Under the pieces are notes generated by a model, which was not told where the DNA came from, searched no databases, and was given only the letters and a program-made list of their open reading frames with translations. Positions 40,136 through 51,711 of a DNA stretch of 64,000 nucleotides are shown piece after piece. Source of the DNA: Ancylobacter sp. WKF20 (lineage in GTDB: Bacteria > Pseudomonadota > Alphaproteobacteria > Rhizobiales > Xanthobacteraceae); the NCBI RefSeq assembly GCF_029760895.1, contig NZ_CP121679.1:1364001-1428000 (forward strand). Direction: 5' to 3'. How positions within the stretch are numbered: the first letter of the stretch is position 1; every line of letters starts with the position of its first letter. The translations under genes were made by a program, and so were the position numbers.

Positions 40136-42063
40136 CAGTGCGCCCCGCCAAACATGAACCAGGTGATGAGGGCCGCGACGCCGACGAGCATCACGAATGC
40201 GTAGTGGTAGAGGTAGCCGGTCTGCAGGCGCACGACGCGGTTGGTCACGTCGATCACGCGGGCCGACACGCCGTTCGGGCCGTAGCCGTCGATCACCCGC
40301 ACGTCACCCTGCTTCCACAGGAACTTGCCGATCCACAGCGTCGGGCGGACGAACAGGAAGTCGTAGATCTCGTCGAAGTACCACTTGTTGAGCAGGAAGC
40401 GGTAGCCGACGTCATTCTGCTTGGCGATCGCCTTCGGCACGGCCGGGTTGGCGATGTACATCCAGTACGCCACCACGAAGCCGAGCGCCATCATCACCGT
40501 CGGCGACCACTTGGCCCAGGCGGGGATGTGGTGGATCTCCTCGAGGATCTTGTTGTCCGGGGACATGAAGATCGCCTCGCGGAAGAAGTGCTCCACGTCG
40601 TGGCCGACGAAGTACGGGTAGAGGATCATGCCCGCGAACAGCGCACCGACCGACAGCACCCCGAGCGGGATGAGCATGACCAGCGGCGACTCATGCGCGT
40701 GCTCATAGTGGTGATGGTCGTGCGGATGGCCATGGAACGTCATGAACATCTGCCGCCAGGTATAGAAGGAGGTGAGCAGCGCCGCGCCAACCGTCAGCGT
40801 GAACGCATAGGCCGAGATCGGGCTGTGGCTCATGAACGCGGTCTCGATGATCGCGTCCTTGGAGAAGTAGCCGGCGGTGAAGGGGAAGCCCGTCAGTGCC
40901 AGGCCGCCGATCAGCATGGTGGCGTAGGTAAAGGGGATCTTCCGCCACAGGCCGCCCATGTGCCGCATGTCCTGCTCATGGTGCATCGCGTGGATGACCG
41001 AGCCGGCGGCAAGGAACAGCAGCGCCTTGAAGAAGCCGTGCGTGAGCAGGTGGAAGACGCCGACCGAATAGGCGCCCGCGCCCAGCGCGGTGAACATGTA
41101 GCCGAGCTGCGAGCAGGTCGAATAGGCGATCACGCGCTTGATGTCGTTCTGCACGCAGCCGACCGTCGCCGCGAAGAAGGCGGTGGTGGCGCCAACAAAC
41201 ATGACGACGTTGAGCGCGAAGGGCGACAGCTCGAACAGCGGCGACAGGCGCGCCACCATGAAGACGCCGGCGGTGACCATGGTCGCGGCGTGAATGAGCG
41301 CCGACACCGGGGTCGGGCCTTCCATCGCGTCCGGCAGCCAGGTGTGCAGGCCGAGCTGGGCGGACTTGCCCATGGCGCCGATGAACAGCAGCAGGCAGAT
41401 CACGGTCGGCGCGTGCCACTCATGGCCGAGGAACAGGATGTTCTTGTCCATCAGCGTGGGCGCGGCGGCGAAGACCTGCTCGAAGGCCACCGAGCCGGTC
41501 ATCAGATAGACCGCGAAGATGCCGAGCGCGAAGCCGAAGTCGCCGACGCGGTTGACGATGAAGGCCTTCATCGCGGCGGCGCAGGCGGAGGGCTTGTCGT
41601 ACCAGAAGCCGATCAGCAGGTAGGAGGCGAGACCGACGCCCTCCCAGCCGAAGAACAGCTGCACGAGGTTGTCGCTCGTCACCAGCATCAGCATGGCGAA
41701 GGTGAACAGCGAGAGATAGGCGAAGAAGCGCGGGCGGCTCGGATCCTCGTGCATGTACCCCATGGAATAGAGGTGCACGAGCGAGGACACGGTGGTGACC
41801 AGGATCAGCATCACCGCGGTCAGCGTATCGACGCGGATCGCCCAGTTCACATGCAGGTCACCGGAGGCGAACCAAGTGAACAGCTCGACCGTACCGTCAT
41901 GGCCACCGAACGCGACCTGGAAGAACACGATCCAGGCGAAGAAGGCGGAGACGAAGAGCAGGCCGGTGGTGATGAGCTCGGACGGACGGGCGCCGAGAAC
42001 GCGCCCGAACAAGCCGACGACCAGGAAGCCGACCAGGGGGAGGAAGACGATGGCCTGAAACAT
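40135..42063 (-). CDS. nuoL: NADH-quinone oxidoreductase subunit L
   Basis: 642-residue distal antiporter-like subunit with the long lateral helix at its C terminus. Seen: [56 protein letters not shown] histidine-rich cytoplasmic loop [15 protein letters not shown] (about 450) precedes helix 13, a common feature of alphaproteobacterial NuoL. Confidence 0.97.
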   Translation of the reverse strand: MFQAIVFLPLVGFLVVGLFGRVLGARPSELITTGLLFVSAFFAWIVFFQVAFGGHDGTVELFTWFASGDLHVNWAIRVDTLTAVMLILVTTVSSLVHLYSMGYMHEDPSRPRFFAYLSLFTFAMLMLVTSDNLVQLFFGWEGVGLASYLLIGFWYDKPSACAAAMKAFIVNRVGDFGFALGIFAVYLMTGSVAFEQVFAAAPTLMDKNILFLGHEWHAPTVICLLLFIGAMGKSAQLGLHTWLPDAMEGPTPVSALIHAATMVTAGVFMVARLSPLFELSPFALNVVMFVGATTAFFAATVGCVQNDIKRVIAYSTCSQLGYMFTALGAGAYSVGVFHLLTHGFFKALLFLAAGSVIHAMHHEQDMRHMGGLWRKIPFTYATMLIGGLALTGFPFTAGYFSKDAIIETAFMSHSPISAYAFTLTVGAALLTSFYTWRQMFMTFHGHPHDHHHYEHAHESPLVMLIPLGVLSVGALFAGMILYPYFVGHDVEHFFREAIFMSPDNKILEEIHHIPAWAKWSPTVMMALGFVVAYWMYIANPAVPKAIAKQNDVGYRFLLNKWYFDEIYDFLFVRPTLWIGKFLWKQGDVRVIDGYGPNGVSARVIDVTNRVVRLQTGYLYHYAFVMLVGVAALITWFMFGGAH

Positions 42064-42073
42064 GGTGGCTCCC

Positions 42074-42382
42074 TCAGCCCTTCATCGTGTTGATGTCCTC
42101 GACGGCGATCGACCCGCGATTGCGGAAGAACACCACGAGGATGGCGAGGCCGATGGCGGCCTCGGCGGCGGCGACCGTCAGCACGAAGAGCGCGAAGATC
42201 TGGCCGGTGATGTTGCCGAGGAACACCGAGAAGGCGACGAAATTGATGTTCACCGCCAGCAGGATGAGTTCGACCGACATCAGGATGACGATGACGTTCT
42301 TCCGGTTGAGGAAGATGCCGAGCGTACCGAGCGTGAACAGGATGGCCGCGACGGTGAGGTAATGCGGGAGACCGATCGCCAT
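42074..42382 (-). CDS. nuoK: NADH-quinone oxidoreductase subunit K
   Basis: 102-residue three-helix subunit (ND4L homologue). The two conserved membrane glutamates are visible in [15 protein letters not shown] and in [13 protein letters not shown]. NuoK starts three bases after nuoJ and ends ten bases before nuoL. Confidence 0.97.
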   Translation of the reverse strand: MAIGLPHYLTVAAILFTLGTLGIFLNRKNVIVILMSVELILLAVNINFVAFSVFLGNITGQIFALFVLTVAAAEAAIGLAILVVFFRNRGSIAVEDINTMKG

Positions 42383-42385
42383 GGC

Positions 42386-42991
42386 TCAGAGCCCCTTGCC
42401 CGAGGGCACCTTGACGACGTCGATCGCCATCGCCTTGGTGCGTGCGTTCTGGACCGGGATGCTCTGGCGCTTGACGTTCTCCTTGTGGCGGAGCGTCAGC
42501 ACGATGGCGCCGATCATGGCGACCAGCAGGACGAGGCCGGCCGCCTGGAAGAAGTAGATATAGTCCGTGTAGAGCACGCGGCCGATCTGCACCGTGTTGG
42601 ACACGTCGCTCGCCGTGGAGGCGACCGCCCCGGTCACGCCCTGGCCGAAGGTCCAGGAGCCGAACACCAGCACCAGCTCGGCCAGGAAGACGAGGCCGAC
42701 CAGCGCGCCCACCGGCAGATATTGCAGGAAGCCCTGGCGCAGCTCGACGAAGTCGACGTCGAGCATCATGACCACGAAGAGGAACAGCACCGCGACCGCG
42801 CCGACATAGACGACGACGAGCAGCATCGCGAGGAACTCGGCCCCGATCAGGATGAACAGGCCCGAGGCGTTCACGAAGGTCAGGATCAGGAACAGCACCG
42901 AATGAACGGGGTTCCGCGACGCGATGACCATGAAGGCCGAGGCGACCGCCACCCCGGCGAAAAGATAGAAGAACAGCGCGGCGAGGCTCAT
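42386..42991 (-). CDS. nuoJ: NADH-quinone oxidoreductase subunit J
   Basis: 201-residue five-helix subunit (ND6 homologue). Seen: the pi-bulge region VVVYVGAVAVLFLFVVMMLDVD in helix 3. The ATG at 42991 is used because GAGGGG lies eight bases upstream; an in-frame GTG three codons earlier is less likely. A 31-codon ORF fills the gap between it and nuoI and overlaps this ATG. Confidence 0.96.
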   Translation of the reverse strand: MSLAALFFYLFAGVAVASAFMVIASRNPVHSVLFLILTFVNASGLFILIGAEFLAMLLVVVYVGAVAVLFLFVVMMLDVDFVELRQGFLQYLPVGALVGLVFLAELVLVFGSWTFGQGVTGAVASTASDVSNTVQIGRVLYTDYIYFFQAAGLVLLVAMIGAIVLTLRHKENVKRQSIPVQNARTKAMAIDVVKVPSGKGL

Positions 42992-43083
42992 GCCCGGCAC
43001 CCCTCAATCGTCCCGGCCCGCGTGGCGCGCAGGGCGCCGGCAGCCTTGGCGGCTTGTCTCGTTATGGTCTTCACGTCGTCCAT
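42988..43083 (-). CDS. Possible 31-residue leader ORF between nuoI and nuoJ
   Basis: ATG at 43083, 11 bases after the nuoI stop, runs 31 codons to a TGA that overlaps the nuoJ ATG (ATGA). The peptide begins MDDVKTITRQAAKAAG and is basic and Ala-rich, with no membrane helix. It exactly fills an otherwise empty gap in a tight operon, so it could be a translated coupling peptide for nuoJ; only a weak G-rich ribosome site precedes it. It is not recognised. Confidence 0.35.
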   Translation of the reverse strand: MDDVKTITRQAAKAAGALRATRAGTIEGCRA

Positions 43084-43094
43084 CCCCCGGCCGC

Positions 43095-43583
43095 TCAGCG
43101 ATACGGCGCGTCGAGCTCGATATTCCGAGCGATCTCGCGTTCCCAGCGGTCGCCGTTCGCGAGCAGCTTGGCCTTGTCGTAATAGAGTTCCTCGCGCGTC
43201 TCGGTGGCGAACTCGAAGTTCGGTCCCTCGACGATCGCATCGACCGGGCAGGCCTCCTGGCAGAAGCCGCAATAGATGCACTTCACCATGTCGATGTCGT
43301 AACGCGTGGTGCGGCGGGTGCCGTCATTGCGGCGCGGGCCGGCCTCGATGGTGATGGCCTGCGCCGGGCAGATGGCCTCGCACAGCTTGCAGGCGATGCA
43401 GCGCTCTTCCCCGTTCGGGTAGCGGCGCAGCGCGTGCTCGCCACGGAAGCGCGGGCTCACCGGCCCCTTCTCGAAGGGGTAGTTGAGCGTCGCCTTCGGC
43501 TTGAAGAAATAGCGCATCGCCAGGAAGAACGCCGAGACAAACTCGGTGAGCAGCAGCTGGCGGGCCGCCAGATCCAATCTCAT
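43095..43583 (-). CDS. nuoI: NADH-quinone oxidoreductase subunit I
   Basis: 162-residue ferredoxin-like subunit carrying clusters N6a and N6b in the arm-membrane junction. Both 4Fe-4S motifs are complete: Cys62, 65, 68, 72 ([12 protein letters not shown]) and Cys102, 105, 108, 112 ([12 protein letters not shown]). The ATG at 43583 lies ten bases after the small membrane-protein gene. Confidence 0.97.
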   Translation of the reverse strand: MRLDLAARQLLLTEFVSAFFLAMRYFFKPKATLNYPFEKGPVSPRFRGEHALRRYPNGEERCIACKLCEAICPAQAITIEAGPRRNDGTRRTTRYDIDMVKCIYCGFCQEACPVDAIVEGPNFEFATETREELYYDKAKLLANGDRWEREIARNIELDAPYR

Positions 43584-43593
43584 GACGCTCTCC

Positions 43594-43857
43594 TCATTCG
43601 GCCATGGCCGCAGCGAGGCCGAAGCCCAGCAGCGGCATCGAGACGGCGAACACCCGGATCACCGTCTTCCACCATGAAATGACACCCTCAAGCTGATCCC
43701 GGCTCAGCTTGCGGGCTTCCCTAGAACCGCGGATCGACATCTCGACGAACCGCGGCAGAATGAACCATTCGAGGGCACCGAACAGGGCGCCGGCGAGAGC
43801 CCCCGTCCAACCGACGGCGGAGGCTTCCATCAGGGCAGCGAGAACCCCGTCATCCAT
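43594..43857 (-). CDS. Small two-helix membrane protein within the nuo operon (unknown)
   Basis: 87 residues with a hydrophobic segment around 18-40 ([19 protein letters not shown]), a charged middle ([17 protein letters not shown]) and a second helix near 68-86 ([20 protein letters not shown]). The ATG at 43857 is one base after the nuoH stop, with GGGGGCTGAG as ribosome site inside nuoH, and the stop is ten bases before nuoI. The placement shows it is part of the operon. It is not one of the 14 core subunits, and I recognise no family. Confidence 0.8.
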   Translation of the reverse strand: MDDGVLAALMEASAVGWTGALAGALFGALEWFILPRFVEMSIRGSREARKLSRDQLEGVISWWKTVIRVFAVSMPLLGFGLAAAMAE

Positions 43858-43858
43858 C

Positions 43859-44893
43859 TCAGCCCCCGCCGGGCGCAAGGCCCGTGAAGTGCAGCACGCT
43901 GGCGACCAGAACCACCATGCCGAGCGAGATCGGCAGGAACACCTTCCAGCCCAGACGCATCAGCTGGTCGTAGCGGTAGCGCGGAACCATCGCCTTCACC
44001 ATGGCGAACATGAAGAAGACCAGCAGCACCTTGAGCAGGAACCACACAATGCCCGGCACCCAGGTGAAGGGCGCGATCGGCACCGGCGGCAGCCAGCCAC
44101 CCATGAACAGGATGGTGGTCAGCGCGCACATGGTCATGATCGCCACATACTCGCCGAGCATGAACATCATGTACGGGGTCGAGCCGTATTCCACCATGAA
44201 GCCCGCGACCAGCTCGGATTCCGCTTCGCCCAGATCGAAGGGCGGGCGGTTCGTCTCGGCCAGCGCCGAGATGAAGAAGATCACGAACATCGGGAACAGC
44301 GGCAGCCAGTACCAGCCCAGAATGCCATAGGGCGTGTTCTGCGCCTCGACGATGGCCGAGAGGTTCAGCGAGCCCGCGCACATCAGCACGGTGACGATGA
44401 CGAAGCCGATGGAGACCTCATAGGACACCATCTGCGCCGCCGCGCGCAGCGCCGACAGGAAGGGGTACTTCGAGTTCGACGCCCAGCCGCCCATGATGAC
44501 GCCGTACACGCCGAGCGAGGAGATCGCGAAGATGTAGAGCACGCCGACATTGATGTCGGCGACCACCCAGCCGGCGTCGATCGGCACCACGGCCCAGGCG
44601 GCGAGCGCCAGAAGGCAGGTGACGAAGGGGGCGAGCAGGAACACGCCCTTGTTCGAGCCGTCGGGGATGACCGGCTCCTTCAGCACGAACTTGATCAGAT
44701 CGGCGAAGGACTGGAACAGGCCGAAGGGCCCGACCACGTTCGGACCGCGCCGCAGCTGCACCGCCGCCCAGATCTTGCGATCGGCCAGCAGCACATAGGC
44801 GACGACGATGAGCAGGCCAACCAGCAGACCCAAGCTCTGGGCCACGATGATGACAACCTGAAGAAGAGTATCGAGCCAGCTTGTGGTGGTCAT
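43859..44893 (-). CDS. nuoH: NADH-quinone oxidoreductase subunit H
   Basis: 344-residue eight-helix subunit (ND1 homologue) forming the quinone chamber with NuoB and NuoD. Seen: [59 protein letters not shown] and [16 protein letters not shown]. The ATG at 44893 follows nuoG by 13 bases. Confidence 0.97.
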   Translation of the reverse strand: MTTTSWLDTLLQVVIIVAQSLGLLVGLLIVVAYVLLADRKIWAAVQLRRGPNVVGPFGLFQSFADLIKFVLKEPVIPDGSNKGVFLLAPFVTCLLALAAWAVVPIDAGWVVADINVGVLYIFAISSLGVYGVIMGGWASNSKYPFLSALRAAAQMVSYEVSIGFVIVTVLMCAGSLNLSAIVEAQNTPYGILGWYWLPLFPMFVIFFISALAETNRPPFDLGEAESELVAGFMVEYGSTPYMMFMLGEYVAIMTMCALTTILFMGGWLPPVPIAPFTWVPGIVWFLLKVLLVFFMFAMVKAMVPRYRYDQLMRLGWKVFLPISLGMVVLVASVLHFTGLAPGGG

Positions 44894-44906
44894 GCTCCCC
44901 CTCCCC

Positions 44907-46985
44907 TCACTCGGCCGCCGCCGCGAGGCGGCTTGAGGCGAGCGCGGCGCATTCGGCCATCACCGCGGAGGCCCGCGCGATGGGGTTGGTCAGATAGAAC
45001 GAGGTCACCGCCGCGCGGAATGGCGCGCGCTCGGGCGTGCCACCGGCATTGGCCAGCGCCACGATGGCCGCCGGATCGGCCGGCTCGACATGGTCGATCC
45101 GGGCGAGGTGCGGGTGCACGGCGTAGAGCGCGGCGCGCAGCTGAGCCAGATTGTCGAAAGGCAGCCGCGTGCCGAGCATGTCGGACAGCGCGCGCAGCAC
45201 TGCCCAATCCTCGCGCGCCTCGCCGGGCGGGAAGGCCGCGCGGTTGGCGAGCTGCACACGGCCCTCGGTGTTCACATAGGTCGCCGACTTCTCGGTATAG
45301 GCCGCGCCCGGCAGGATGACGTCGGCGCGATGGGCGCCGCGGTCACCATGGGTGCCGAGATAGACCACGAACGCGCCCGGCGCGATGTCGATCTCGTCCG
45401 CGCCGAGGGCGAACAGCACATCCACCCCGCCCGGGTTGGTCATCGCGACGGCATCGAGCCCGCCGGCGCCCGGCACGCAGCCGACATCCAGCGCACCGAC
45501 GCGGGCGGCAGCGGTGTGCAGCACGCCGAAGCCGTTCCAGCCATCCTTCACCGCCCCGACCGACACGGCGAGCCGCGCAGCGAGCGCGAGCACCGCCGCC
45601 CCGTCAGCGCGGGAGAGAGCCCCCTGCCCGATCAGGATCAGCGGACGCTGCGCGCCCTTGAGCGTCGCGGCGAAGGTGCCCTCGCCGACGAGGTCGGTCA
45701 GCGTATCGGGGCCGGCGCCGAGATACTCATAGGGATAGGTCAGGTCGACATGCTCGCCGACGAGGCCAACCGGGAAATTGCCCTGCAGCCAGCGCTTGCG
45801 GATGCGGGCATTGAGCACGCTCGCCTCGCGGCGCGGGTCGGCGCCGATGATGAGCAGCGCATCGGCCTGCTCGATGCCGGCGATGGTCGGGTTGAACACA
45901 TAGGTCGCGCGGCCGAGCGCCGGGTCGAGCTTGGTGCCATCCTGACGGGCGTCGATATTGGTCGAGCCGAGGCTCGCCAGCAGCGTCTTGAGCGCGAAGG
46001 CTTCCTCGACCGAGGCGAGATCGCCGACCAGACCGCCGATGCGGTTGCCCGGCACGCCCTTCACCTTGGCGGCGATGGCGGCGAAGGCCTCCGGCCAGCT
46101 CGCGACCTTCAGCTTGCCGCCGACGCGCACATAGGGGCGGTCGAGGCGCTGGCTCTTGAGGCCGTCCCAGATGTAGCGGGTCTTGTCGGAGATCCACTCC
46201 TCGTTCACGTCCTCATTGAGACGCGGGAGGACGCGCATGACCTCGCGGCCGCGCGTGTCGACGCGGATGTTGGAGCCGACCGCGTCCATCACGTCGATGG
46301 ATTCGGTCTTCACCAGCTCCCACGGACGGGCGTGATAGGCATAGGGGCGCTGGGTCAGCGCGCCGACCGGGCAGAGGTCGGCGACATTGCCCTGCAGCTC
46401 GGACGACATCGCCGCCTCGAGATAGGTGGTGATCTCCATGTCCTCGCCGCGGCCAATGGCGCCGAGCTCGGCAACGCCGGCGACTTCGGTGGTGAAGCGC
46501 ACGCAGCGGGTGCACTGGATGCACCGGGTCATCGAGGTCTTGATCAGCGGGCCGATATACTTGTCTTCGACCGCGCGCTTGTTCTCGGCGTAGCGGGAGG
46601 TGTCCACGCCATAGGCCATGGCCTGGTCCTGCAGATCGCACTCGCCGCCCTGATCGCAGATCGGGCAATCCAGCGGGTGGTTGATGAGCAGGAACTCCAT
46701 CACACCTTCGCGCGCCTTCTTCACCATCGGGCTCTTGGTGAGCACGACGGGAGGCTCGCCATTCGGGCCCGGGCGCAGGTCGCGCACATTCATCGCGCAG
46801 CTCGCCGTCGGCTTGGGCGGGCCGCCCTTCACCTCGACGAGACACATGCGGCAATTGCCGGCGATGGACAGCCGCTCATGGAAGCAGAAGCGCGGAATTT
46901 CCGCACCCGCCGCCTCGCACGCCTGCAGCAGCGTGTACTCGGCGGGAACCTCGACCTCGATGTCGTCGACGATGATCTTGGCCAT
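44907..46985 (-). CDS. nuoG: NADH-quinone oxidoreductase subunit G
   Basis: 692-residue subunit. The N-terminal 2Fe-2S ferredoxin domain has Cys34, 45, 48 and 63. The next cluster has His103, Cys107, 110, 116 ([14 protein letters not shown]), followed by the [10 protein letters not shown] cluster. The molybdopterin-oxidoreductase-like domain fills the rest without a functional cofactor, as in mitochondrial NDUFS1. The ATG at 46985 lies eight bases after nuoF. Confidence 0.96.
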   Translation of the reverse strand: MAKIIVDDIEVEVPAEYTLLQACEAAGAEIPRFCFHERLSIAGNCRMCLVEVKGGPPKPTASCAMNVRDLRPGPNGEPPVVLTKSPMVKKAREGVMEFLLINHPLDCPICDQGGECDLQDQAMAYGVDTSRYAENKRAVEDKYIGPLIKTSMTRCIQCTRCVRFTTEVAGVAELGAIGRGEDMEITTYLEAAMSSELQGNVADLCPVGALTQRPYAYHARPWELVKTESIDVMDAVGSNIRVDTRGREVMRVLPRLNEDVNEEWISDKTRYIWDGLKSQRLDRPYVRVGGKLKVASWPEAFAAIAAKVKGVPGNRIGGLVGDLASVEEAFALKTLLASLGSTNIDARQDGTKLDPALGRATYVFNPTIAGIEQADALLIIGADPRREASVLNARIRKRWLQGNFPVGLVGEHVDLTYPYEYLGAGPDTLTDLVGEGTFAATLKGAQRPLILIGQGALSRADGAAVLALAARLAVSVGAVKDGWNGFGVLHTAAARVGALDVGCVPGAGGLDAVAMTNPGGVDVLFALGADEIDIAPGAFVVYLGTHGDRGAHRADVILPGAAYTEKSATYVNTEGRVQLANRAAFPPGEAREDWAVLRALSDMLGTRLPFDNLAQLRAALYAVHPHLARIDHVEPADPAAIVALANAGGTPERAPFRAAVTSFYLTNPIARASAVMAECAALASSRLAAAAE

Positions 46986-46993
46986 GTTGCTCT

Positions 46994-48295
46994 CTACTCC
47001 GCCGCGACCGGAACCGGGTCGGAATGCGGGTTCGCCGAATACTGATCGATCCGCTTCTCGATCTCCGGCCGGAAGTGCCGGATGAGACCCTGGATCGGCC
47101 ACGCCGCCGCATCGCCCAGCGCGCAGATGGTGTGGCCCTCGACCTGCGTCGTGACCTGAAGCAGCAGGTCGATCTCGCGCTTCTGCGCGCGGCCGGCGAC
47201 CATGCGGTCCATCACCCGCCACATCCAGCCCGTGCCCTCGCGGCAGGGCGTGCACTGGCCGCAGCTCTCATGCCGGAAGAAGTAGGAGATGCGGGCGATC
47301 GCCTTGATGACGTCGGTGGACTTGTCCATCACCAGCACGCCGGCGGTGCCGAGGCTCGACTTCACCGCGCGGCAACCGTCGAAGTCCATGATCAGGTCGT
47401 CGCACTGGTCGGCCGGGATGATCGGGCAGGACGCGCCGCCGGGGATGATGGCGAGAAGGTTATCCCAGCCGCCGCGCACGCCGCCGCCATGCTTCTCGAT
47501 CAGTTCCTTGAACGGAATGCCCATCGCGTCCTCGACGACGCAGGGCGTGTTCACATGGCCGGAGATACCATAGAGCTTGGTGCCGACATTGTTCGGCCGG
47601 CCGATGGCCGAGAACCACGCGGCGCCGCGGCGCAGGATGGTCGGGGCGACGGCGATCGACTCGACATTGTTGACGGTGGTCGGGCAGCCATAGAGGCCGA
47701 CATTCGCCGGGAACGGCGGCTTCAGGCGCGGCTGGCCCTTCTTGCCTTCCAGGCTCTCAATCAGCGCGGTCTCTTCGCCGCAGATATACGCGCCGGCGCC
47801 ATGGTGGACATAGATGTCGAAGTCCCAGCCATGCACGTTGTTCTTGCCGATGAGGCGCGCCTCATAGGCCTGATCGACCGCCGCCTGAAGGTTCTCGCGT
47901 TCCTTGATGAACTCGCCGCGCACATAGATATAGGCGGTGTGCGCGCCCATGGCGAAGCCGGCGATCAGGCAGCCCTCGACCAGATGGTGCGGGTCGTGGC
48001 GCAGGATCTCGCGGTCCTTGCAGGTGCCCGGCTCGGATTCGTCAGCGTTGACGACGAGATAGTGCGGGCGCCCGTCATTGTTCTTCGGCATAAACGACCA
48101 CTTGAGGCCGGTCGGGAAGCCGGCGCCGCCGCGCCCGCGCAGGCCCGAGGCCTTCATGTGCTCGATGATCCAGTCGCGACCGGCTTCGAGGATGGTTTTC
48201 GTCCCATCCCACGAGCCACGCTTCAGGGCGCCCTGCAGGCCCCAGTCGTGCTGGCCGTAGATATTGGTGAAGATGCGATCCTTGTCGGCAAGCAT
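46994..48295 (-). CDS. nuoF: NADH-quinone oxidoreductase subunit F
   Basis: 433-residue NADH- and FMN-binding subunit. FMN/NADH glycine-rich loop [13 protein letters not shown] at 51-63, [14 protein letters not shown] at 83-96, and the N3 4Fe-4S ligands Cys345, 348, 351 (ESCGQCTPC) and Cys391. The ATG at 48295 matches the family start; the frame is open further upstream within nuoE without similarity. Confidence 0.97.
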   Translation of the reverse strand: MLADKDRIFTNIYGQHDWGLQGALKRGSWDGTKTILEAGRDWIIEHMKASGLRGRGGAGFPTGLKWSFMPKNNDGRPHYLVVNADESEPGTCKDREILRHDPHHLVEGCLIAGFAMGAHTAYIYVRGEFIKERENLQAAVDQAYEARLIGKNNVHGWDFDIYVHHGAGAYICGEETALIESLEGKKGQPRLKPPFPANVGLYGCPTTVNNVESIAVAPTILRRGAAWFSAIGRPNNVGTKLYGISGHVNTPCVVEDAMGIPFKELIEKHGGGVRGGWDNLLAIIPGGASCPIIPADQCDDLIMDFDGCRAVKSSLGTAGVLVMDKSTDVIKAIARISYFFRHESCGQCTPCREGTGWMWRVMDRMVAGRAQKREIDLLLQVTTQVEGHTICALGDAAAWPIQGLIRHFRPEIEKRIDQYSANPHSDPVPVAAE

Positions 48296-48305
48296 GGTTC
48301 GCTCC

Positions 48306-49172
48306 TCAGTCAGCCTTGCCGCCGGGCGGCGGGGCCACTGGCTTGGAAGGCTTTTCACTGTCGGCGTTGCCGGCAGCCTCGACGGCCTTGGCCGCGAGAG
48401 GCGCGGCGGGGGCCGGATCGGCCTTGGGCGGCGCCGGCGGGGCGGCGGGGGCAGCCGCCGGGGCGGGAGCAGCCGGGGCCGCCTCGCCATTGGCACGCGC
48501 TTCGATCGCCTGACGCGCCAGCGCCAGACCCGCACCCTTGCCGACCATCGAGCCGTCATAGAGCTCGGGCGCGAGCAGCGTCGCCTGCCCCGTCACGGGA
48601 GCGGAGAGGAAACGGCCATTCTGCGGGCCGGTGGCGGGAGTCTCGCCGCGCTCGAAGGCATCGAGGATCCGGTCGAGATCGGCCGGCGTCAGATCCTCAT
48701 AGACGTCCTTGAACACCTGGATCATAGGCGCGTTGGTACAGGTGCCCGCGCACTCGACCTCTTCCCAGGAGAAGTCGCCATTGTCCGACAGATGGAAGGG
48801 CTCGGCGTGAATGCGCTTCTTGCACACCTTCATCAGGTCTTCGGCGCCCCTGAGCATGCAGGGCGTCGTGCCGCAGACCTGGATATGCGCCTTGCGGCCC
48901 ACCGGCTGGAGCTGGAACTGGGTGTAGAAGGTCGCGATCTCGTAGACGCGGATGGGCGCCATGCCCAGCATGTCGCCGACATAGCGCATCGCCGGCTCGG
49001 AAACCCAGCCGCCGGCTTGCTCCTGCGCCCGCATGAGCAGCGGAATCACCGCGCTGGCCTGCCGGCCCGCGGGGTATTTCGCGATGGTCTTCTCGGCCCA
49101 GGCGAGATTCTCGTCCGTGAACGCGAAGCTCTCGGGCTGGACCTCTTTTGGCGCAAGCCTACGGACAGACAT
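48306..49172 (-). CDS. nuoE: NADH-quinone oxidoreductase subunit E with low-complexity tail
   Basis: 288-residue thioredoxin-like subunit. 2Fe-2S ligands Cys100, Cys105, Cys141 and Cys145 are in place, with helical N-terminal ERLxx-type repeats and [16 protein letters not shown]. The conserved domain ends near 205-215. The last 70 or so residues are Ala/Pro-rich ([13 protein letters not shown]) and likely disordered. Many alphaproteobacteria have lengthened NuoE tails, so this is a variant of a known trend. Confidence 0.95.
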   Translation of the reverse strand: MSVRRLAPKEVQPESFAFTDENLAWAEKTIAKYPAGRQASAVIPLLMRAQEQAGGWVSEPAMRYVGDMLGMAPIRVYEIATFYTQFQLQPVGRKAHIQVCGTTPCMLRGAEDLMKVCKKRIHAEPFHLSDNGDFSWEEVECAGTCTNAPMIQVFKDVYEDLTPADLDRILDAFERGETPATGPQNGRFLSAPVTGQATLLAPELYDGSMVGKGAGLALARQAIEARANGEAAPAAPAPAAAPAAPPAPPKADPAPAAPLAAKAVEAAGNADSEKPSKPVAPPPGGKAD

Positions 49173-49210
49173 GCCGTACCCTTCCGATCGGAACGCTCAC
49201 CCTGCCGGGC

Positions 49211-50410
49211 TCAGCGGTCCACTTCACCGAACACGATGTCGAGCGAACCGAGGATCGCCGACACGTCCGCAAGCATGTAGCCGCGGCACAGGAAATCCAT
49301 CGACTGAAGGTGCGCGAAACCGGGCGCGCGGATCTTGCAGCGATAGGGCTTGTTGGTCCCGTCAGAGACCAGATAGACGCCAAACTCACCCTTCGGCGCT
49401 TCCACGGCGGCGTAGACGTCGCCGGCCGGAACATGGAAGCCTTCGGTGTAGAGCTTGAAGTGGTGGATGAGCGCTTCCATCGAGCGCTTCATCTCGCCGC
49501 GCTTGGGCGCGACGATCTTGTTGTCGACGGCGGCGACCGGGCCGCTCTCCTTCAGGAGGCGCTCGCAGCACTGGCGCATGATGTACGCCGACTGGCGCAT
49601 CTCTTCCATGCGGATGCAGTAGCGGTCGTAATTGTCGCAGTTCTTGCCGATCGGAATGTCGAATTCCAGCTCGTCATAGCACTCATAGGGCTGCGACTTG
49701 CGCAGATCCCACGCCGCGCCCGAGCCGCGCACCATCACGCCGGAGAAACCCCAGGCCCAGGCGTCCTCAAGGCTGACGATGCCGATATCGACATTGCGCT
49801 GCTTGAAGATGCGGTTGTCGGTGAGCAGGCCCTCGAGGTCGTCGCAGACCTTCAGGAACGGGTCGATCCAGGCGAGGATGTCCTCGACCAGCGCGCGCGG
49901 CAGATCCTGATGGACCCCGCCCGGCCGGAAATAGGCGGCGTGCATGCGCGAGCCGGAGGCGCGCTCATAGAACACCATGAGCTTCTCGCGCTCCTCGAAG
50001 CCCCAGAGCGGCGGCGTGAGCGCGCCGACGTCCATCGCCTGCGTGGTCACGTTGAGCATGTGGGAGAGGATGCGGCCGATCTCGGAATAGAGCACGCGGA
50101 TGAGCTGGCCGCGCTTCGGCACGGTGATGCCGAGCAGGCGCTCGATCGCGAGGCAGTAGGCGTGCTCCTGGTTCATCGGCGCGACATAGTCGAGCCGGTC
50201 GAAATAGGGCACGGCCTGCGTGTAGGTCTTGGTCTCGATCAGCTTCTCGGTGCCGCGATGCAGCAGGCCGATATGCGGATCGACCCGCTCCACCACTTCG
50301 CCGTCCAGCTCCAGCACAAGGCGCAAAACGCCATGCGCCGCAGGATGTTGCGGGCCGAAGTTGATCTGGAAGTTGCGGACGCTCGGATCGACCTTGGTGG
50401 GTGCGTTCAT
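49211..50410 (-). CDS. nuoD: NADH-quinone oxidoreductase subunit D
   Basis: 399-residue 49-kDa subunit homologue lining the quinone site. Seen: [20 protein letters not shown] with the quinone-headgroup histidine, [13 protein letters not shown] with the conserved Tyr, and the C-terminal [12 protein letters not shown]. NuoC and NuoD are separate proteins here, unlike in E. coli. 15 bases after nuoC. Confidence 0.97.
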   Translation of the reverse strand: MNAPTKVDPSVRNFQINFGPQHPAAHGVLRLVLELDGEVVERVDPHIGLLHRGTEKLIETKTYTQAVPYFDRLDYVAPMNQEHAYCLAIERLLGITVPKRGQLIRVLYSEIGRILSHMLNVTTQAMDVGALTPPLWGFEEREKLMVFYERASGSRMHAAYFRPGGVHQDLPRALVEDILAWIDPFLKVCDDLEGLLTDNRIFKQRNVDIGIVSLEDAWAWGFSGVMVRGSGAAWDLRKSQPYECYDELEFDIPIGKNCDNYDRYCIRMEEMRQSAYIMRQCCERLLKESGPVAAVDNKIVAPKRGEMKRSMEALIHHFKLYTEGFHVPAGDVYAAVEAPKGEFGVYLVSDGTNKPYRCKIRAPGFAHLQSMDFLCRGYMLADVSAILGSLDIVFGEVDR

Positions 50411-50425
50411 CTCTGGGCCCTCACC

Positions 50426-51040
50426 TCAGCCCGCCTTCGGGCTGCTGGCCTTCTCATCGCCCGGGAGCACGTAGTCCGGCCCCTCCCATGGCGACAGGAA
50501 GTCGAAGTTGCGGAACTCCTGGGCGAGCTTCACCGGCTCGTAGACGACGCGCTTGCGCTCATCGTCATAGCGCACCTCGACGAAGCCCGTGGTCGGGAAG
50601 TCCTTGCGGAGCGGGTAGCCGTCAAAGCCGTAATCGGTCAGCAGGCGCCGCAGCTCCGGGTGACCGGAGAACAGGATGCCGTACATGTCATAGGCTTCGC
50701 GCTCGAACCACAGCGCGCCGGGGAACACCGAGGTGGCGGACGGCACGGGCGTGGTCTCGTCGGTCTCGACCTTGATGCGCACGCGCGCGTTCAGGGTCGG
50801 CGACAGCAGGTGATAGACCACGTCAAAGCGCTTCTCGCGCTTGGGGTAGTCCACGCCGCAAATATCGATGAAGCTGACGAAGCGGCAGGACGGATCGTCC
50901 CGCAGGAAGGTCAGCACCTTGATCACATCGGGCGCGTCCACGAGGAGGGTGAGCTCACCGAAGGCGACGGCCGCGTCCTGCACGGCGTTCGGCAGCGCTT
51001 CCGACACATGCGCGCCAAGCTCTTTCAGCGTCTCGTCCAT
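50426..51040 (-). CDS. nuoC: NADH-quinone oxidoreductase subunit C
   Basis: 204-residue 30-kDa subunit homologue. Seen: [20 protein letters not shown] and the signature [20 protein letters not shown] followed by [19 protein letters not shown]. The ATG at 51040 (MDETLKELG) begins the family; the 92-base gap to nuoB is the largest within the operon and holds a short GCCGG-TGA-CCGGC hairpin. Confidence 0.96.
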   Translation of the reverse strand: MDETLKELGAHVSEALPNAVQDAAVAFGELTLLVDAPDVIKVLTFLRDDPSCRFVSFIDICGVDYPKREKRFDVVYHLLSPTLNARVRIKVETDETTPVPSATSVFPGALWFEREAYDMYGILFSGHPELRRLLTDYGFDGYPLRKDFPTTGFVEVRYDDERKRVVYEPVKLAQEFRNFDFLSPWEGPDYVLPGDEKASSPKAG

Positions 51041-51132
51041 GTCTTTCCCGTAGTCGTCAGTGCCGGTGACCGGCTTATTGATTGAGACAGACGTTGGCAG
51101 GGGGCCGGCGCGGGGGCGTCGGCCCGGAAGGA

Positions 51133-51711
51133 TCAGCGTTCGATGGTGCCGGTGCGGCGGATCTTCTTCTGCAGCAGCAGCACACCGTAGAGCAGGGCTT
51201 CCGCCGTGGGCGGGCAGCCCGGAATGTAGATGTCCACCGGTACGACGCGATCGCAGCCGCGGACCACAGAGTAGGAATAGTGGTAGTAGCCGCCGCCATT
51301 GGCGCAGGAGCCCATGGAGATGACGTAGCGCGGCTCCGGCATCTGGTCGTAGACCTTGCGCAGGGCCGGGGCCATCTTGTTGGTCAGCGTGCCGGCGACG
51401 ATCATCACGTCGGACTGGCGCGGTGAGGCGCGCGGCGCGAAGCCGAACCGCTCCACGTCGTAGCGCGGCATCGAGGTCTGCATCATCTCGACCGCGCAGC
51501 AGGCGAGGCCGAAGGTCATCCACATCAGCGAGCCGGTACGGGCCCAGTTGATGAGATCGTCCGTCGCGGTGACCAGGAAGCCCTTGTCGGCCAGCTCCGC
51601 ATTGACCTCGACGAAGAACGGGTCCGTGGCGCCGACCGGCTTGCCGGTGTTCGGGTCGATGATGCCCTTGGGCGCCGGAGCGACCAGTGGGCTATTCGCG
51701 CTCAATCCCAT
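51133..51711 (-). CDS. nuoB: NADH-quinone oxidoreductase subunit B
   Basis: 192-residue subunit with cluster N2. Ligands Cys71-Cys72 ([12 protein letters not shown]), then the Cys in [15 protein letters not shown] and in [15 protein letters not shown]. The ATG at 51711 overlaps the 3' end of nuoA by ten bases, implying coupling. [20 protein letters not shown] is the usual middle block. Confidence 0.97.
   Translation of the reverse strand: MGLSANSPLVAPAPKGIIDPNTGKPVGATDPFFVEVNAELADKGFLVTATDDLINWARTGSLMWMTFGLACCAVEMMQTSMPRYDVERFGFAPRASPRQSDVMIVAGTLTNKMAPALRKVYDQMPEPRYVISMGSCANGGGYYHYSYSVVRGCDRVVPVDIYIPGCPPTAEALLYGVLLLQKKIRRTGTIER

Noticed and set aside
40138..42093. 651-codon open frame on the plus strand opposite nuoL
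   Set aside because: Antisense shadow of a strongly conserved gene in GC-rich DNA; the translation is Glu/Asp/His/Arg-rich without any recognisable domain.
45090..47045. 651-codon open frame on the plus strand opposite nuoG
   Set aside because: Same mirror-frame effect; composition is that of a reverse-complement third-frame translation, with no motif or ribosome site.
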